Part shown: positions 6,586 through 14,312 of the stretch, piece after piece
Numbering within the stretch: position 1 is the first letter of the stretch
How the letters are laid out: every line of letters begins with the position of its first letter
From: an uncultured Gammaproteobacteria bacterium
GTDB taxonomy: Bacteria; Pseudomonadota; Gammaproteobacteria; Xanthomonadales; Xanthomonadaceae
Direction: 5' to 3'
Assembly: GCA_946885735.1 (NCBI GenBank)
Contig: CAMPGW010000054.1
Location: forward strand, 1 to 20,045
DNA length: 20,045 nt
The notes under the pieces: generated by a model
Databases searched by the model: none
What the model saw: only the letters and a program-made list of their open reading frames with translations
What the model was told of the DNA's origin: nothing
Position numbers and translations under genes: made by a program

Positions 6586-7482
6586 TTACCTTGCGTGGGC
6601 GTGGCGGGGGGCGGCGCCGTCGGGACGCTCGAGCGTTCGCGTCGCGGCGATCATGTCGAGCTCGTCCCAGCCGGCGCGGCGGGCGTTGCGGTAGAGGGAC
6701 ACGCACGCATCCATCAAGGGCGCGTGCGCGCCGGCCGCCGTGGCCTGGGCGAGCGCGAGCTCGGCGATCGTGCCGGCGTCGCGCAGGCTCGCCTGCGGGG
6801 TGAAGTCGCCCCGCACCAGCTTGGCGAGCTTGAGCCGCGACACCTCGCTGGCCATCGGCCCGGCGTCGAGGACGTCCTGCAGGATGGAAAGGTCTATCCC
6901 GGCCGTACGCGCGGCTTGCACGGTCTCGCCGAGCGCGGCGACCAGGGTGATCAGGAAGTGGTTGACCGCCAGCTTGGTACGCAGCGCCTGCGGCACCGGC
7001 CCGCAGGCGAACATGCGCGCGCACAGCGGCGAGAGCAGCAGCTCGATGCCCTGGACCGCGGCGGGGCTTCCGGAAATCATTCCCACCAGCGCGCCGCGCA
7101 CGGCCGGCGCCTGCGAGCCCGACACCGGTGCTTCCACGTAGAGCCCGCCCGCGCGGATCACGTCCTGCTCCAGCTGCCGGGAATAGTCGGCGGAAGTGGT
7201 GCCGAGATTCACCAGTCGTTTGTCGTGGAGCAACTGGTCGAACACCGGCGTCCCGCGCCCGAGGGTGGCGTCGATCGCCGCTTCGTTGGCCAGCATGACG
7301 AGGACGGTCGAGGCCGCGGCCATCAGTTCGGGCACGCTGGAGGCAAGCCGCGCGCCCTGCGCCACGAGCGGCTGGCACCGGTCGGCGCTGCGATTCCACA
7401 CCACCAGTTCGATGCCCGCGCGCAGCAGGTTCGCCGCCATGGGCAGCCCCATCTTTCCGATGCCGATGAACCCGACGCTCAC
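6586..7482 (-). CDS. 3-hydroxyisobutyrate dehydrogenase-family NAD(P)-binding oxidoreductase
   Basis: This family interconverts beta-hydroxyacids and semialdehydes with NAD(P). The 298-residue protein starts with the Rossmann motif VGFIGIGKMGLPMAANLL (3-20) and WNRS (29-32), has the substrate loop EAPVSGSQAPAVRGAL (117-132), and the catalytic-lysine helix with K170 and N174 in LRTKLAVNHFL. The later motif, usually containing Lys-Asp, reads SLRDAGTIAELA with R234-D235. The start is the GTG at 7482 after GAGAGC; the open frame continues 45 codons upstream to 7617, but that part has no family character. It is the first gene of the leftward cluster and diverges from the DinB gene. The family also includes glyoxylate/succinic semialdehyde reductases and imine reductases, so the substrate is open. 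Confidence 0.88.
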   Translation of the reverse strand: MSVGFIGIGKMGLPMAANLLRAGIELVVWNRSADRCQPLVAQGARLASSVPELMAAASTVLVMLANEAAIDATLGRGTPVFDQLLHDKRLVNLGTTSADYSRQLEQDVIRAGGLYVEAPVSGSQAPAVRGALVGMISGSPAAVQGIELLLSPLCARMFACGPVPQALRTKLAVNHFLITLVAALGETVQAARTAGIDLSILQDVLDAGPMASEVSRLKLAKLVRGDFTPQASLRDAGTIAELALAQATAAGAHAPLMDACVSLYRNARRAGWDELDMIAATRTLERPDGAAPRHAHAR

Positions 7483-7574
7483 GGCATGCTCTCGAAGGGT
7501 TCGCGCGCGCTGGCGTCCAAGGGGCGATTCGATCGTTGAGGAATGCTTGAAGTGTCCGGTTCGCGGCGCGAGGC

Positions 7575-7580
7575 AGGATA
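7575..7580 (-). promoter_or_regulatory. Candidate -10 element for the five-gene leftward cluster
   Basis: On the minus strand TATCCT occupies 7580 to 7575, about 93 bases before the GTG at 7482, giving a leader of roughly 85 bases. No convincing -35 is seen. The sequence resembles -10 elements in front of several other genes in this window. The whole 7483-7657 gap separates divergent genes, so it must hold both promoters. Confidence 0.3.
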
Positions 7581-7657
7581 GTGTCTGTGATGACATGTTC
7601 CGAGCCTTTTCAGACATGCCAACGCGCGCCGTGCCGCGCGCCCTTGCGGAGCTCCCG

Positions 7658-8161
7658 ATGAATGCGTTGCAGACACTTGTGCGCTACAAGGCCTGGGCCG
7701 ACGGGATCTTCCTGTCGGTCGTCGCGGCTCTACCGGAAGCGGAGCTCGTCGCGCCGCGCCCGATCTATTTCGGCAGCCTGATCCGCACGCTGCATCATGC
7801 CTACGCGATGGATTTCGTCTGGCAGTGCCACCTGCTGGGCAAGCCGCACGGGCTGGCGACGCGCAATCCCGCCGCACATCCGACGATGGCCGAACTGGCA
7901 ACGCGCCAGCACGCGATCGACGACTGGTACGTCCGTTACGCCGACACGGTGGACTGCCAGCAGCTCGAACAGGTGCTGGATTTCGAGTTCATCGGCGGCG
8001 GGCGCGGGGCGATGTCGCGCCGCGACATCCTCCTGCACGTCGTCAACCACGGCACCTACCACCGCGGCCACGTCGCCGACATGCTCTACCACGCGGGAGT
8101 GTTCCCGCCCGCCACGGACCTGCCGGTCTTCCTTCGCGACGCGGGCGGCGCCGGTGTTTAG
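7658..8161 (+). CDS. DinB-family (YfiT-like) four-helix metal-binding protein
   Basis: DinB-family proteins are four-helix bundles that bind a metal through three histidines; some are thiol transferases (bacillithiol or mycothiol S-transferases), others have unknown activity. This 167-residue protein begins MNALQTLVRYKAWADGIF, the classic opening of the family, with LIRTLHHAYAMDFVW (41-55, H46/H47) and HVVNHGTYHRGHVADML (127-143, H131 and H135) supplying the ligands. The ATG at 7658 follows GGAG at a good spacing; an upstream ATG at 7616 is in frame but lacks one. The 3' end overlaps the VOC gene by eight bases, so the two are probably translated together. Pairing with a glyoxalase-fold protein is compatible with thiol-adduct or reactive-compound detoxification, but that is inference. 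Confidence 0.9.
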   Translation: MNALQTLVRYKAWADGIFLSVVAALPEAELVAPRPIYFGSLIRTLHHAYAMDFVWQCHLLGKPHGLATRNPAAHPTMAELATRQHAIDDWYVRYADTVDCQQLEQVLDFEFIGGGRGAMSRRDILLHVVNHGTYHRGHVADMLYHAGVFPPATDLPVFLRDAGGAGV

Positions 8162-8582
8162 CCACGTCACCGTCGGGACCAACGACCTGGAGCGTGCTTC
8201 GCGCTTCTACGACGCGCTGCTCGCGCCGCTCGGCCTGAGGCGGCGACCGGTCGTGCCCGATGGCGGACCCGCGGCGGCCTGCTGGGTGTGCGCGGACCAG
8301 GCCCTGCCGCGGTTCTACGTGTACACGCCGTTCGACGGCGAGCCCGCGCGCGCCGGCAACGGCAGCATGGTGGCCTTCCTTGCGCCCACGATCGCGGCCG
8401 TGGACAGGGCGTACCGCTCGGGCATCGCGGCCGGGGGATCCGACGAGGGTCGCCCGGGCTCCCGACCCCACTATGGTGTCGGCTACTACGGCGCCTACCT
8501 GCGCGATCCCGATGGCAACAAGCTGCATGTCGTCCATCGCGGCGACCTGCCCGAGCATCCCTGGCGGCGACGGATCTGGTGA
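8154..8582 (+). CDS. VOC-family (glyoxalase/bleomycin-resistance fold) protein
   Basis: This 142-residue single-chain VOC protein starts at GTG 8154, eight bases before the end of the DinB gene. It opens with FSHVTVGTNDLERASRFYDALLAPLG (2-27), with H4 at the usual metal-ligand position, and ends with HYGVGYYGAYLRDPDGNKL (106-124). In glyoxalase-type relatives the residue after the DPDGNK-hydrophobic run is a metal-binding glutamate; here it is H125. The length and motif spacing fit the large group of small lactoylglutathione-lyase-like proteins of unknown substrate. Overlap with DinB indicates a two-gene unit. Initiation by ATG is not available near the conserved N-terminus, which supports the GTG. 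Confidence 0.88.
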   Translation: MFSHVTVGTNDLERASRFYDALLAPLGLRRRPVVPDGGPAAACWVCADQALPRFYVYTPFDGEPARAGNGSMVAFLAPTIAAVDRAYRSGIAAGGSDEGRPGSRPHYGVGYYGAYLRDPDGNKLHVVHRGDLPEHPWRRRIW

Positions 8583-8637
8583 CACGGGCTGCCGTCGCGA
8601 TCGCCAGGGCTTGTCCCCCAACGCTGGCCTTGAACGT

Positions 8638-8643
8638 TATCCT
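8638..8643 (+). promoter_or_regulatory. Candidate -10 element of the prolyl oligopeptidase gene
   Basis: TATCCT lies 26 bases before the ATG at 8670, predicting a leader of about 20 bases with GGAGAAG as ribosome-binding site. TTGTCC at 8611-8616 is too far away (21 bases) to be a regular -35. Confidence 0.35.
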
Positions 8644-8669
8644 CGGCAGACATTTTGCCGGAGAAGCCC

Positions 8670-10847
8670 ATGCGCGCGTTCCCGTGGATACTCGCCTTCG
8701 CGTCGGCATGGTCGGCAACCGTGGCGGCAGCGGCCGTGTCGGAAACCGCGGTCGCAAGCAGCGCGCCCATCTATCCGGCGGCACGCCGCGTCGACGTCGT
8801 CGATGTCTTTCATGGCGTCGAGGTGCGTGATCCGTACCGCTGGATGGAAGACCTGCGTTCGCCCGAGCTGACCGCGTGGATTGCGGCGCAGAACCAGCTC
8901 GCGACGCCCTGGCTGGTGGAGGGGCCGGTGCATGGCAAGGCGCTGGCGCACATGCAGGCGCTGGCCGACCTCTATCCCACGGAGGAACTGCCGCGACAAA
9001 TCGCCGGGCGTGAGTTCTACCGGGCCATGGTGAAGGACCGGATCGTGCTGATGACGCGCGACCCGGGCGCGGCCGCCGCGCGCACGCTGGTGGACGCCGA
9101 GGCCCTGGGCGCGGACGGCGCGGTGAAGGCCTACGAACCCTCGCCCGATGGGCGTCGCGTGGCCTACATCGTCGGGCCGGGCGGCGCCGACTGGGGCGAG
9201 ATCCGCATCCGCGATGTGGACTCGCCTACAGCCCTGCCCGTGGTGCTGCCGAACGTCCGCTTCGAGGGCCCGATGCACTGGACCGCCGACGGCGGCGGCC
9301 TCATCTATCGCCGATTCGCGCCGCCGCGCGACGGCCGGCGCGAAGCACCCGCGGAAGACCCCGCCCTGTACCTGCATCGCATCGGCTCGCCCGTGGGAGA
9401 GGACGTGCGTCTGTTCGCACTGCCGGCCGAGCGCGCGGACTGGAGCCTGGTGTTCGACCTGCCGGGTGACCGGCTACGCCTGTTCGCCCACGTCGAGCGC
9501 GGTCCATGGCACGACGGCAACCTCGGCGGATCGCGCGCGCAAGTGCACATGCTGGCGCTGGAGCCCAGCGGCCAGCTTCGCGCGGGCGTCGCGCCGCGGA
9601 TCCTGACCGGACCCGATGCCGCCTACCGCATCGTGCATGTCGAAGGCGACCGCGCCCTGGTGTTCACCGACAAGGACGCCCCGCGCCGGCGCGTGATGTC
9701 CATCGACCTGCGGCCCGCCGCGCAGTCCGAACCATGGCGGACGGTGATTCCCGAGGGCGAGGGCGTCATCACCGACGCGCGCTGGATCGGTGGCAGCCTG
9801 GTCGTGCACTCGATGGAAAACGTGAGCAGCCGCATGGGCGTGCACACCGCAGACGGACGACTGGTCCGAGCGGTTCCGCTACCGGGCGCGGGCGTCGCGC
9901 AGGCGATCATCGGCGAGCCGCACTCGGCCATCGTGTCGATCCTGTATTCCGGGTTGCTGCAGGCGCCGGCCTTCGTCAGGCATGAGCTGGCATCGGGCGA
10001 GACCCGGGTGGACGTCGTGTCCGACCAGGCCCCCGACCTGTCCGCCTTCGAGGTCACCCAGGAGTGGTTCACCTCGAAGGACGGCACGCGCGTGCCGATG
10101 TTCGTGATGGCCCGCCGCGGCATCGCGCGCGACGGCAGCCACCCGACCATCCTCTACGGTTACGGCGCTTCGAGCACCTCGGAGTTGCCCTCGTTCCGCG
10201 AGGACGCAGTGGCGTGGCTGCAACTGGGCGGGGTGTACGCCATCGCCAACCTGCGCGGCGGTGGCGAGTTCGGACAGGCCTGGTACCAGGCGGCGGTGCG
10301 CGAGCGCAAACAGACCACCTTCGACGACATGATCGCGGCGGCGGAGTACCTGGTCTCCAGCGGGCGGACGGTTCCCGCGCGGCTCGGGATCCACGGCGGC
10401 TCCAATGGCGGATTGCTGGTGACGGCGGTGATGTTGCAGCGGCCGGAGTTGTTCGGCGCGGTGATGGCCGACGTGCCCGTGACGGATGCCATGCGCCGTC
10501 ACCTGGCCGGCAATGGCAAGCAACAGGTGGACCAATGGGGAAGTCCCGAGGATCCCGCCGTGTTCCCGGCACTGCTGGCGTATTCGCCGGTGCACAACGT
10601 GGTGTCGGAAACCTGCTATCCGCCGACGCTGGTCACGACCTCGCACGACGACGAACGGCTGCCGGCCTGGCATGCGTACAAGTTCACCGCGGCGCTGCAG
10701 GCGGCGCAGGGCTGCCCGTCGCCGATCCTGCTGCGCTCTCGCGCCAGCGGCGGACACGGCGGCGCCAGCGTCACCAACTGGACCGAGAACGTGGCGATGC
10801 GGATGAACTTCGCGGCGCGCTACCTCGGCCTGGTGGTCGAGCCCTGA
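8670..10847 (+). CDS. Exported S9A prolyl oligopeptidase
   Basis: Prolyl oligopeptidases cut short peptides after proline. This 725-residue protein has a signal peptide (about 1-22), the conserved N-terminal VEVRDPYRWMEDLRSPE (50-66), a seven-bladed-propeller region (about 100-440) and the C-terminal alpha/beta-hydrolase domain. The catalytic triad is visible: S578 in GIHGGSNGGLLV, D661 in the SHDDERLPAWH segment, and H696 in ASGGHGGAS. R663 matches the family arginine that binds the substrate carbonyl. ILYGYGASS (494-502) and LRGGGEFGQAWYQA (528-541) are further hallmarks. The ATG at 8670 is preceded by GGAGAAG and begins the signal sequence. Unlike cytosolic enzymes it is likely periplasmic. 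It stands alone, 87 bases after the VOC gene and convergent with the DUF2058 gene. The propeller sequence is divergent, so substrate preference may differ from classic enzymes. Confidence 0.93.
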   Translation: MRAFPWILAFASAWSATVAAAAVSETAVASSAPIYPAARRVDVVDVFHGVEVRDPYRWMEDLRSPELTAWIAAQNQLATPWLVEGPVHGKALAHMQALADLYPTEELPRQIAGREFYRAMVKDRIVLMTRDPGAAAARTLVDAEALGADGAVKAYEPSPDGRRVAYIVGPGGADWGEIRIRDVDSPTALPVVLPNVRFEGPMHWTADGGGLIYRRFAPPRDGRREAPAEDPALYLHRIGSPVGEDVRLFALPAERADWSLVFDLPGDRLRLFAHVERGPWHDGNLGGSRAQVHMLALEPSGQLRAGVAPRILTGPDAAYRIVHVEGDRALVFTDKDAPRRRVMSIDLRPAAQSEPWRTVIPEGEGVITDARWIGGSLVVHSMENVSSRMGVHTADGRLVRAVPLPGAGVAQAIIGEPHSAIVSILYSGLLQAPAFVRHELASGETRVDVVSDQAPDLSAFEVTQEWFTSKDGTRVPMFVMARRGIARDGSHPTILYGYGASSTSELPSFREDAVAWLQLGGVYAIANLRGGGEFGQAWYQAAVRERKQTTFDDMIAAAEYLVSSGRTVPARLGIHGGSNGGLLVTAVMLQRPELFGAVMADVPVTDAMRRHLAGNGKQQVDQWGSPEDPAVFPALLAYSPVHNVVSETCYPPTLVTTSHDDERLPAWHAYKFTAALQAAQGCPSPILLRSRASGGHGGASVTNWTENVAMRMNFAARYLGLVVEP

Positions 10848-10868
10848 CGCCCCGCGGGACGACCGAAG

Positions 10869-11417
10869 TCACCAGACCAGGTCGTCGGGCACCTTGAACT
10901 GCGCGTAGTAGGCATCGTCCTCGGACGTGGTCGCCGCGGGCTCGCCGACCTGGCCATGGTCGAGCACGATCAGCGCGGCGTCGCGCTCGCGTGCCTTGTC
11001 GGCGGCCGCGCGCGGCAGCAGTTCGTATGCGCTGTCCAGACGTGCGATCACCAGTGCGCCGGAGGCGAGCTTCTTGCGCGCGTCCTCGTCGACCAGCAGG
11101 CTGCGGATCGCCCCATCGGCGGTGAATCGGTACTCGATCCCGCCCGCACGCGGCAGCTTGCGGTCGCGGATGATCTGCCGGGCCTGGGCGCCAAGCTCCG
11201 CGGCCTGAGTTTTGGCCTTGCGCTCCGCCGCCAGCGCACGGTCGCGCTCGACTTTTTCCGCGCGCACGCGCTCGGCCTCGAGCTGGGCCTCGGTCGGGCC
11301 GGTGTTTGCCTTGGCGTGCCGGGCCAGGTGCTGCTCGCGCGCCACCGCCGCCACCTTGGACTTCTTCGCCAGGCCCGCCTTGAGCAGTTGTTCCTGGAGC
11401 GGATTGCCCTTGGCCAT
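10869..11417 (-). CDS. DUF2058-family nucleoprotein-like protein (YaiL type)
   Basis: DUF2058 proteins, such as E. coli YaiL, are widespread in gammaproteobacteria and have no established function. The 182-residue chain opens with the typical NPLQEQLLKAGLAKKSK (5-21), followed by a long charged Ala/Glu/Arg/Lys helix likely to form a coiled coil (about 40-85), then a compact C-terminal part with EYRFTADGAIRSLLVDED (95-112) and LARLDSAYELLP-like sequence (about 124-135). The product is cytoplasmic. The ATG at 11417 is preferred because family members start just before the NPL motif; a TTG at 11435 is also in frame. A 12-base perfect palindrome sits directly before the ATG. The gene converges with the peptidase gene, with 21 bases between stops, and diverges from the serine-hydrolase-fold gene. 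Confidence 0.9.
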   Translation of the reverse strand: MAKGNPLQEQLLKAGLAKKSKVAAVAREQHLARHAKANTGPTEAQLEAERVRAEKVERDRALAAERKAKTQAAELGAQARQIIRDRKLPRAGGIEYRFTADGAIRSLLVDEDARKKLASGALVIARLDSAYELLPRAAADKARERDAALIVLDHGQVGEPAATTSEDDAYYAQFKVPDDLVW

Positions 11418-11429
11418 GCGAGCGCTCGC
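11418..11429. repeat. 12-bp perfect palindrome abutting the DUF2058 start codon
   Basis: GCGAGCGCTCGC is its own reverse complement and lies immediately 5' of the ATG on the minus strand, in the place where a ribosome-binding site would be. It could be an operator half-site pair or a small hairpin that masks initiation; by chance such palindromes are not rare in GC-rich DNA. Confidence 0.5.
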
Positions 11430-11496
11430 TTTCAATCTGCGTGATGCACGATTCTAAAGGCCCGTCCGATCACCCACAACTCGTGAAGAGTCGGGC

Positions 11497-11502
11497 TATC
11501 CT
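11497..11502 (+). promoter_or_regulatory. Candidate -10 element of the serine-hydrolase-fold gene
   Basis: TATCCT lies 30 bases before the ATG at 11533; a start of transcription near 11509 would leave a short leader containing AGGACGAGCGAG. No clear -35 is present. Confidence 0.35.
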
Positions 11503-11532
11503 TGCTGCGACACGGCCCACAGGACGAGCGAG

Positions 11533-13278
11533 ATGACGAAGGCTTGGCACCGCGGCACCTGCGTGATTGCACTGGCGTCCGGCGCCGTCCTGTCTGCCGC
11601 GGCCAGCCCTGCACGCACACTGACGCAGGAAGCTGCCGTAGACGCGATTTTCGCGCCCTTCGATCGAAAGGACGGGCCCGGTTGCAACGTGGCGGTGCTG
11701 GAAGGCGACCGCGTGCTGCTGAAGAAGAGCTACGGCATGGCCGACCCCGCGCTCGGCGTGCCGATGCGCAGCAGCACCAGCCACTGGGTTCCCTATTCGG
11801 AGGCGAGGGTTTTCCTGGCGTTGGCGGTGGCGATGCTGGCGCGTGACGACAGGATCTCGCTGGACGATCCCATCCGCCGCCATGTGCCGCAGGTTCCGGA
11901 GTACGCGCGCCAGGTCACGGTCCGGCAGCTGCTGCACCACACCAGCGGCCTGGCGGACTACGGCGTGCTGGCCGGCCCGGGGTTCGCGCTGCCTGACCGC
12001 ATGTCGGAAGATGAGTTCTTTCGCATGCTCACGCGCTGGAACAAGCTCGGCTTCGCGCCGGGCACCGAGCGCATGTACAGCAACACCGACTACGCCTTGC
12101 TCCGGTTGCTGGTCGAGCGCGTGACCGGCGGATCGCTGGACGCGTATCTGCGCACCCGGATGTTCGAACCGCTCGGCATGCATTCGACGCGCGTCGGTTC
12201 AGACCAGGCCCTCGGCGTTCCCGGGCATGCTCTCTTCCACCACGACACGCCCAACGGTTACCGCCGGGTACTCGGCTATCGCCTGTCCCCGGTGGGCGGA
12301 ATCGCCGTCTCGACCAGTCTGGATGACGTGCTGCGCTGGGAGCGCGGGTTGCGCGATCCATCTCGCGGTTTCGGCGCACTGCTCGAGCAGCTCGAGGTCG
12401 GGGCGCCGCCGCCAGCCCAGGGCGAGAGCGGCGAGGCGTTTGCATTCGGGGTCCATCGCCGCACGGTGGACGGCATGGCCCTGGTGGAGTTCCGCGGGAT
12501 CAGCGGCTATACCTGGCTCGTGCGTGCTCCGAACCAGGGCTTGAGCGTGGCAACGCTTTGCAATGCCTACCCGGGCATGGACACCTACGCCGAACGCGTG
12601 GCAACCGTGTTCGCAGGCAAGCAGGCGGCGGGTGGCGACGCGGCTGGCGCGTCATCCGCGTCCCCGGTGGCATCGACGTCCGCAGTGGCGCCGCCAGTTC
12701 AGGCGCCGCCCCCGCGCGCAGTGCCCGTCGACGTGCCACTCGCCGACCTGCAGCGCTATGTCGGCCAGTATCGGGATGAGGGCGGCGTCCGCGTGAATGC
12801 CGCGATCGTGGACGGGAAGCTCGTGGTGACCCCGCGTGGCCGGCCAAGTTTCGTCGGCGTCATCCCGCTGGGAGACGGCAGGTTCTCGACGGAAACGCCG
12901 TATGACCTGTTCTTCGCCCCGGGTAGCGACGGCGTGATGCGGCTGAATTCACGCGATCGACTCACCGGTGAGCCCGGGGCAGACGAACTGCGGCGCGTGG
13001 AGGTTGCCGGCCCGACGGCGGAAACTGCGCGCGGGTACGCCGGCACCTACGTGGGCGACGAGCTCGAGATCGTGCTGCACGTGCGGGCCGACGGCGATAC
13101 GGTCCTGATGGCGGCGCGTGGCATGGCCGAAGTGGCGATCACCCCCGAGACGGAGAAGGACACCTTCCGGTTGCCGGATACGTACACGGCGCGCTTCGAG
13201 CGCGATGGTGCAGGCAAGGTCGTCGCGCTGGTCCTGGATGCCAACCGCCTGAAGGGCATGCGCTTCAGCCGCCAGTAG
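11533..13278 (+). CDS. Exported class-C beta-lactamase-fold protein with altered active site and two C-terminal beta domains
   Basis: The family covers class C beta-lactamases, D-amino-acid peptidases and esterases, which act through SxxK, YxN and a third H/KxG motif. This 581-residue protein has a signal peptide (about 1-25), the fold at about 35-360, an Ala/Pro/Ser linker (362-398) and two lipocalin-like beta regions (about 404-490 and 500-580; YVGQYRDEGGV and YAGTYVGDELEI start them). Fold landmarks are clear: RISLDDPIRRHVPQVP (107-122), LLHHTSGLADY (133-143), MYSNTDYALL (181-190), RMFEPLGMHSTRVG (209-222). At the SxxK position the sequence is S89-E-A-R92, so the general-base lysine is arginine, and the usual H-G-G before the third motif reads FRGISGYTW (320-328). 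YSN (182-184) is kept. The start is supported by AGGACGAGCGAG just upstream. It may be a pseudo-enzyme or have changed chemistry; the target is unknown. Confidence 0.85.
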   Translation: MTKAWHRGTCVIALASGAVLSAAASPARTLTQEAAVDAIFAPFDRKDGPGCNVAVLEGDRVLLKKSYGMADPALGVPMRSSTSHWVPYSEARVFLALAVAMLARDDRISLDDPIRRHVPQVPEYARQVTVRQLLHHTSGLADYGVLAGPGFALPDRMSEDEFFRMLTRWNKLGFAPGTERMYSNTDYALLRLLVERVTGGSLDAYLRTRMFEPLGMHSTRVGSDQALGVPGHALFHHDTPNGYRRVLGYRLSPVGGIAVSTSLDDVLRWERGLRDPSRGFGALLEQLEVGAPPPAQGESGEAFAFGVHRRTVDGMALVEFRGISGYTWLVRAPNQGLSVATLCNAYPGMDTYAERVATVFAGKQAAGGDAAGASSASPVASTSAVAPPVQAPPPRAVPVDVPLADLQRYVGQYRDEGGVRVNAAIVDGKLVVTPRGRPSFVGVIPLGDGRFSTETPYDLFFAPGSDGVMRLNSRDRLTGEPGADELRRVEVAGPTAETARGYAGTYVGDELEIVLHVRADGDTVLMAARGMAEVAITPETEKDTFRLPDTYTARFERDGAGKVVALVLDANRLKGMRFSRQ

Positions 13279-13298
13279 CACGGCGGCTAAGGGCAAGC

Positions 13299-14219
13299 CT
13301 AGCGTGACCGCGACTGGCTCATCGCCACGCTGCCCAGGATGAGCGCGCCGGCCACCGCCATCGCCCAGGTCGGCGTCTCGCCCAGCCACAGCCACGCCCA
13401 GGCCACCGCGAACAGCGGCACCAGGTAGGTGACGGTGACCGCACGCGTGCTGCCGATGCGCTGGATCAGCCGGTAGTAGAGCGCGTAGGCGATGCCGGAG
13501 CACACCACGCCCAGCGCCACCGCCGATACCCAGGCGCCGGCGGATTGCGTGCCGCTCGGCCAGGTGGCGATGGCGAAAGGCGCGAGCACGATCGTCGCGC
13601 ACGACAGCGTGGCCGCGGCGAGCGCGATCGGCGGCAGTCCACCGAGCCAGTGCCTGATCAGGTTGACGCCGATGCCATAGAGGAAGGCCGCGCCGGTGCC
13701 GGCGGCGACCGCCCAGCCCAGCGACAACCCGGCGGTCTTGGCGCTGGCCAGCACCACCACGCCGGCGAAGCCCGCGACCAGTGCGACTGCGTTGCGCAGG
13801 CGGATGCGCTCGCCGAAGGCGGCGAAGGCGACCAGCGCGGTGAACAGCACCGCCATGCTGTTGCTGATGGCGATCACCCCGGCCGGCGCGCGCTGCGCCG
13901 CCCAGGCGAACAGCGCGAACGGAATCGCCGAGTTGATCGCGCCGACCAGGGCGATGCGCGGCCACAGCTTCAGCGGGAAGGCCGCGCGGTCGCGCCAGAG
14001 GAAGGGCAGCAGCACGGCGGCGCCCAGCAGCAGGCGCAATTGCGTCAACGGCAACGCGCCGAACTCCGGCGCGGCGATGCGCTGGAACAGGAAGGAGGCG
14101 CCCCAGATCGCGGCGAGCAGGCCGAGTTCGAAGCCGTCCAGCCAGGGCCGCGCGCCCACCGCCGCGGCGGGCGCGGGCAGCGGCAGTTTCGGCAGGACGA
14201 TGTCGGCGGCGCGGTTCAT
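13299..14219 (-). CDS. EamA/DMT-superfamily transporter
   Basis: DMT-family EamA proteins are ten-helix inner-membrane carriers, often exporters of amino acids or metabolites. This 306-residue protein has two EamA repeats: the first with LGLLAAIWGASFLFQRIAAP (33-52), LPLTQLRLLLGA and the segment AISNSMAVLFTALVAFAAFGERI; the second with FLYGIGVNLIRHWLG, SGIAYALYYRLIQRIGSTRA and VTYLVPLFAVAWAWLWLGETPT. Both repeats end in the typical G-E helix. A Pro/Ala-rich N-terminus (1-27) precedes the first helix. The ATG at 14219 lies opposite the LysR-type gene, 104 bases away, an arrangement in which the regulator commonly controls the transporter. The gene converges with the serine-hydrolase-fold gene (20 bases between stops). 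The cargo is unknown. Confidence 0.92.
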   Translation of the reverse strand: MNRAADIVLPKLPLPAPAAAVGARPWLDGFELGLLAAIWGASFLFQRIAAPEFGALPLTQLRLLLGAAVLLPFLWRDRAAFPLKLWPRIALVGAINSAIPFALFAWAAQRAPAGVIAISNSMAVLFTALVAFAAFGERIRLRNAVALVAGFAGVVVLASAKTAGLSLGWAVAAGTGAAFLYGIGVNLIRHWLGGLPPIALAAATLSCATIVLAPFAIATWPSGTQSAGAWVSAVALGVVCSGIAYALYYRLIQRIGSTRAVTVTYLVPLFAVAWAWLWLGETPTWAMAVAGALILGSVAMSQSRSR

Positions 14220-14263
14220 GGCTCAAGCCCGGTGCGTGGCAGGCCGCCATTGTCCGCCTTGCC

Positions 14264-14312
14264 CAAAGCGAGACAAGCGCATACTTTGGCGGCCAGGCAC
14301 AAACCATATTTG
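14264..14312. promoter_or_regulatory. Operator-like dyads between the EamA and LysR genes
   Basis: The 104-base divergent spacer contains four CAAA/TTTG blocks in alternating orientation: CAAAG (14264-14268), CTTTG (14284-14288), CAAA (14300-14303) and TTTG (14309-14312). The last two form CAAA-N5-TTTG, similar in size to a LysR-type recognition dyad. A possible leftward -10 (TATGCG, 14283 to 14278) and a rightward CATATT (14305-14310) fall inside the same area, so binding here could affect both genes. Confidence 0.4.

Noticed and set aside
4996..6803. Long open frames on both strands across the APC permease region (593 codons plus, 453 codons minus)
   Set aside because: They overlap the strongly recognisable permease and show Arg/Gly/His/Ala-rich translations with no recognisable fold.
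7582..7616. TGTCTG/CAGACA arms as an ArsR operator between the divergent genes
   Set aside because: The arms are short and 23 bases apart, unlike the compact dyads of ArsR-type regulators; chance occurrence is likely.
10636..10680. Loss of the substrate-binding arginine in the prolyl oligopeptidase (HDDERLP)
   Set aside because: Aligning on the later His-x-x-Lys-Phe shows a one-residue shift: D661 and R663 fall on the normal Asp and Arg positions, so the active site is intact.
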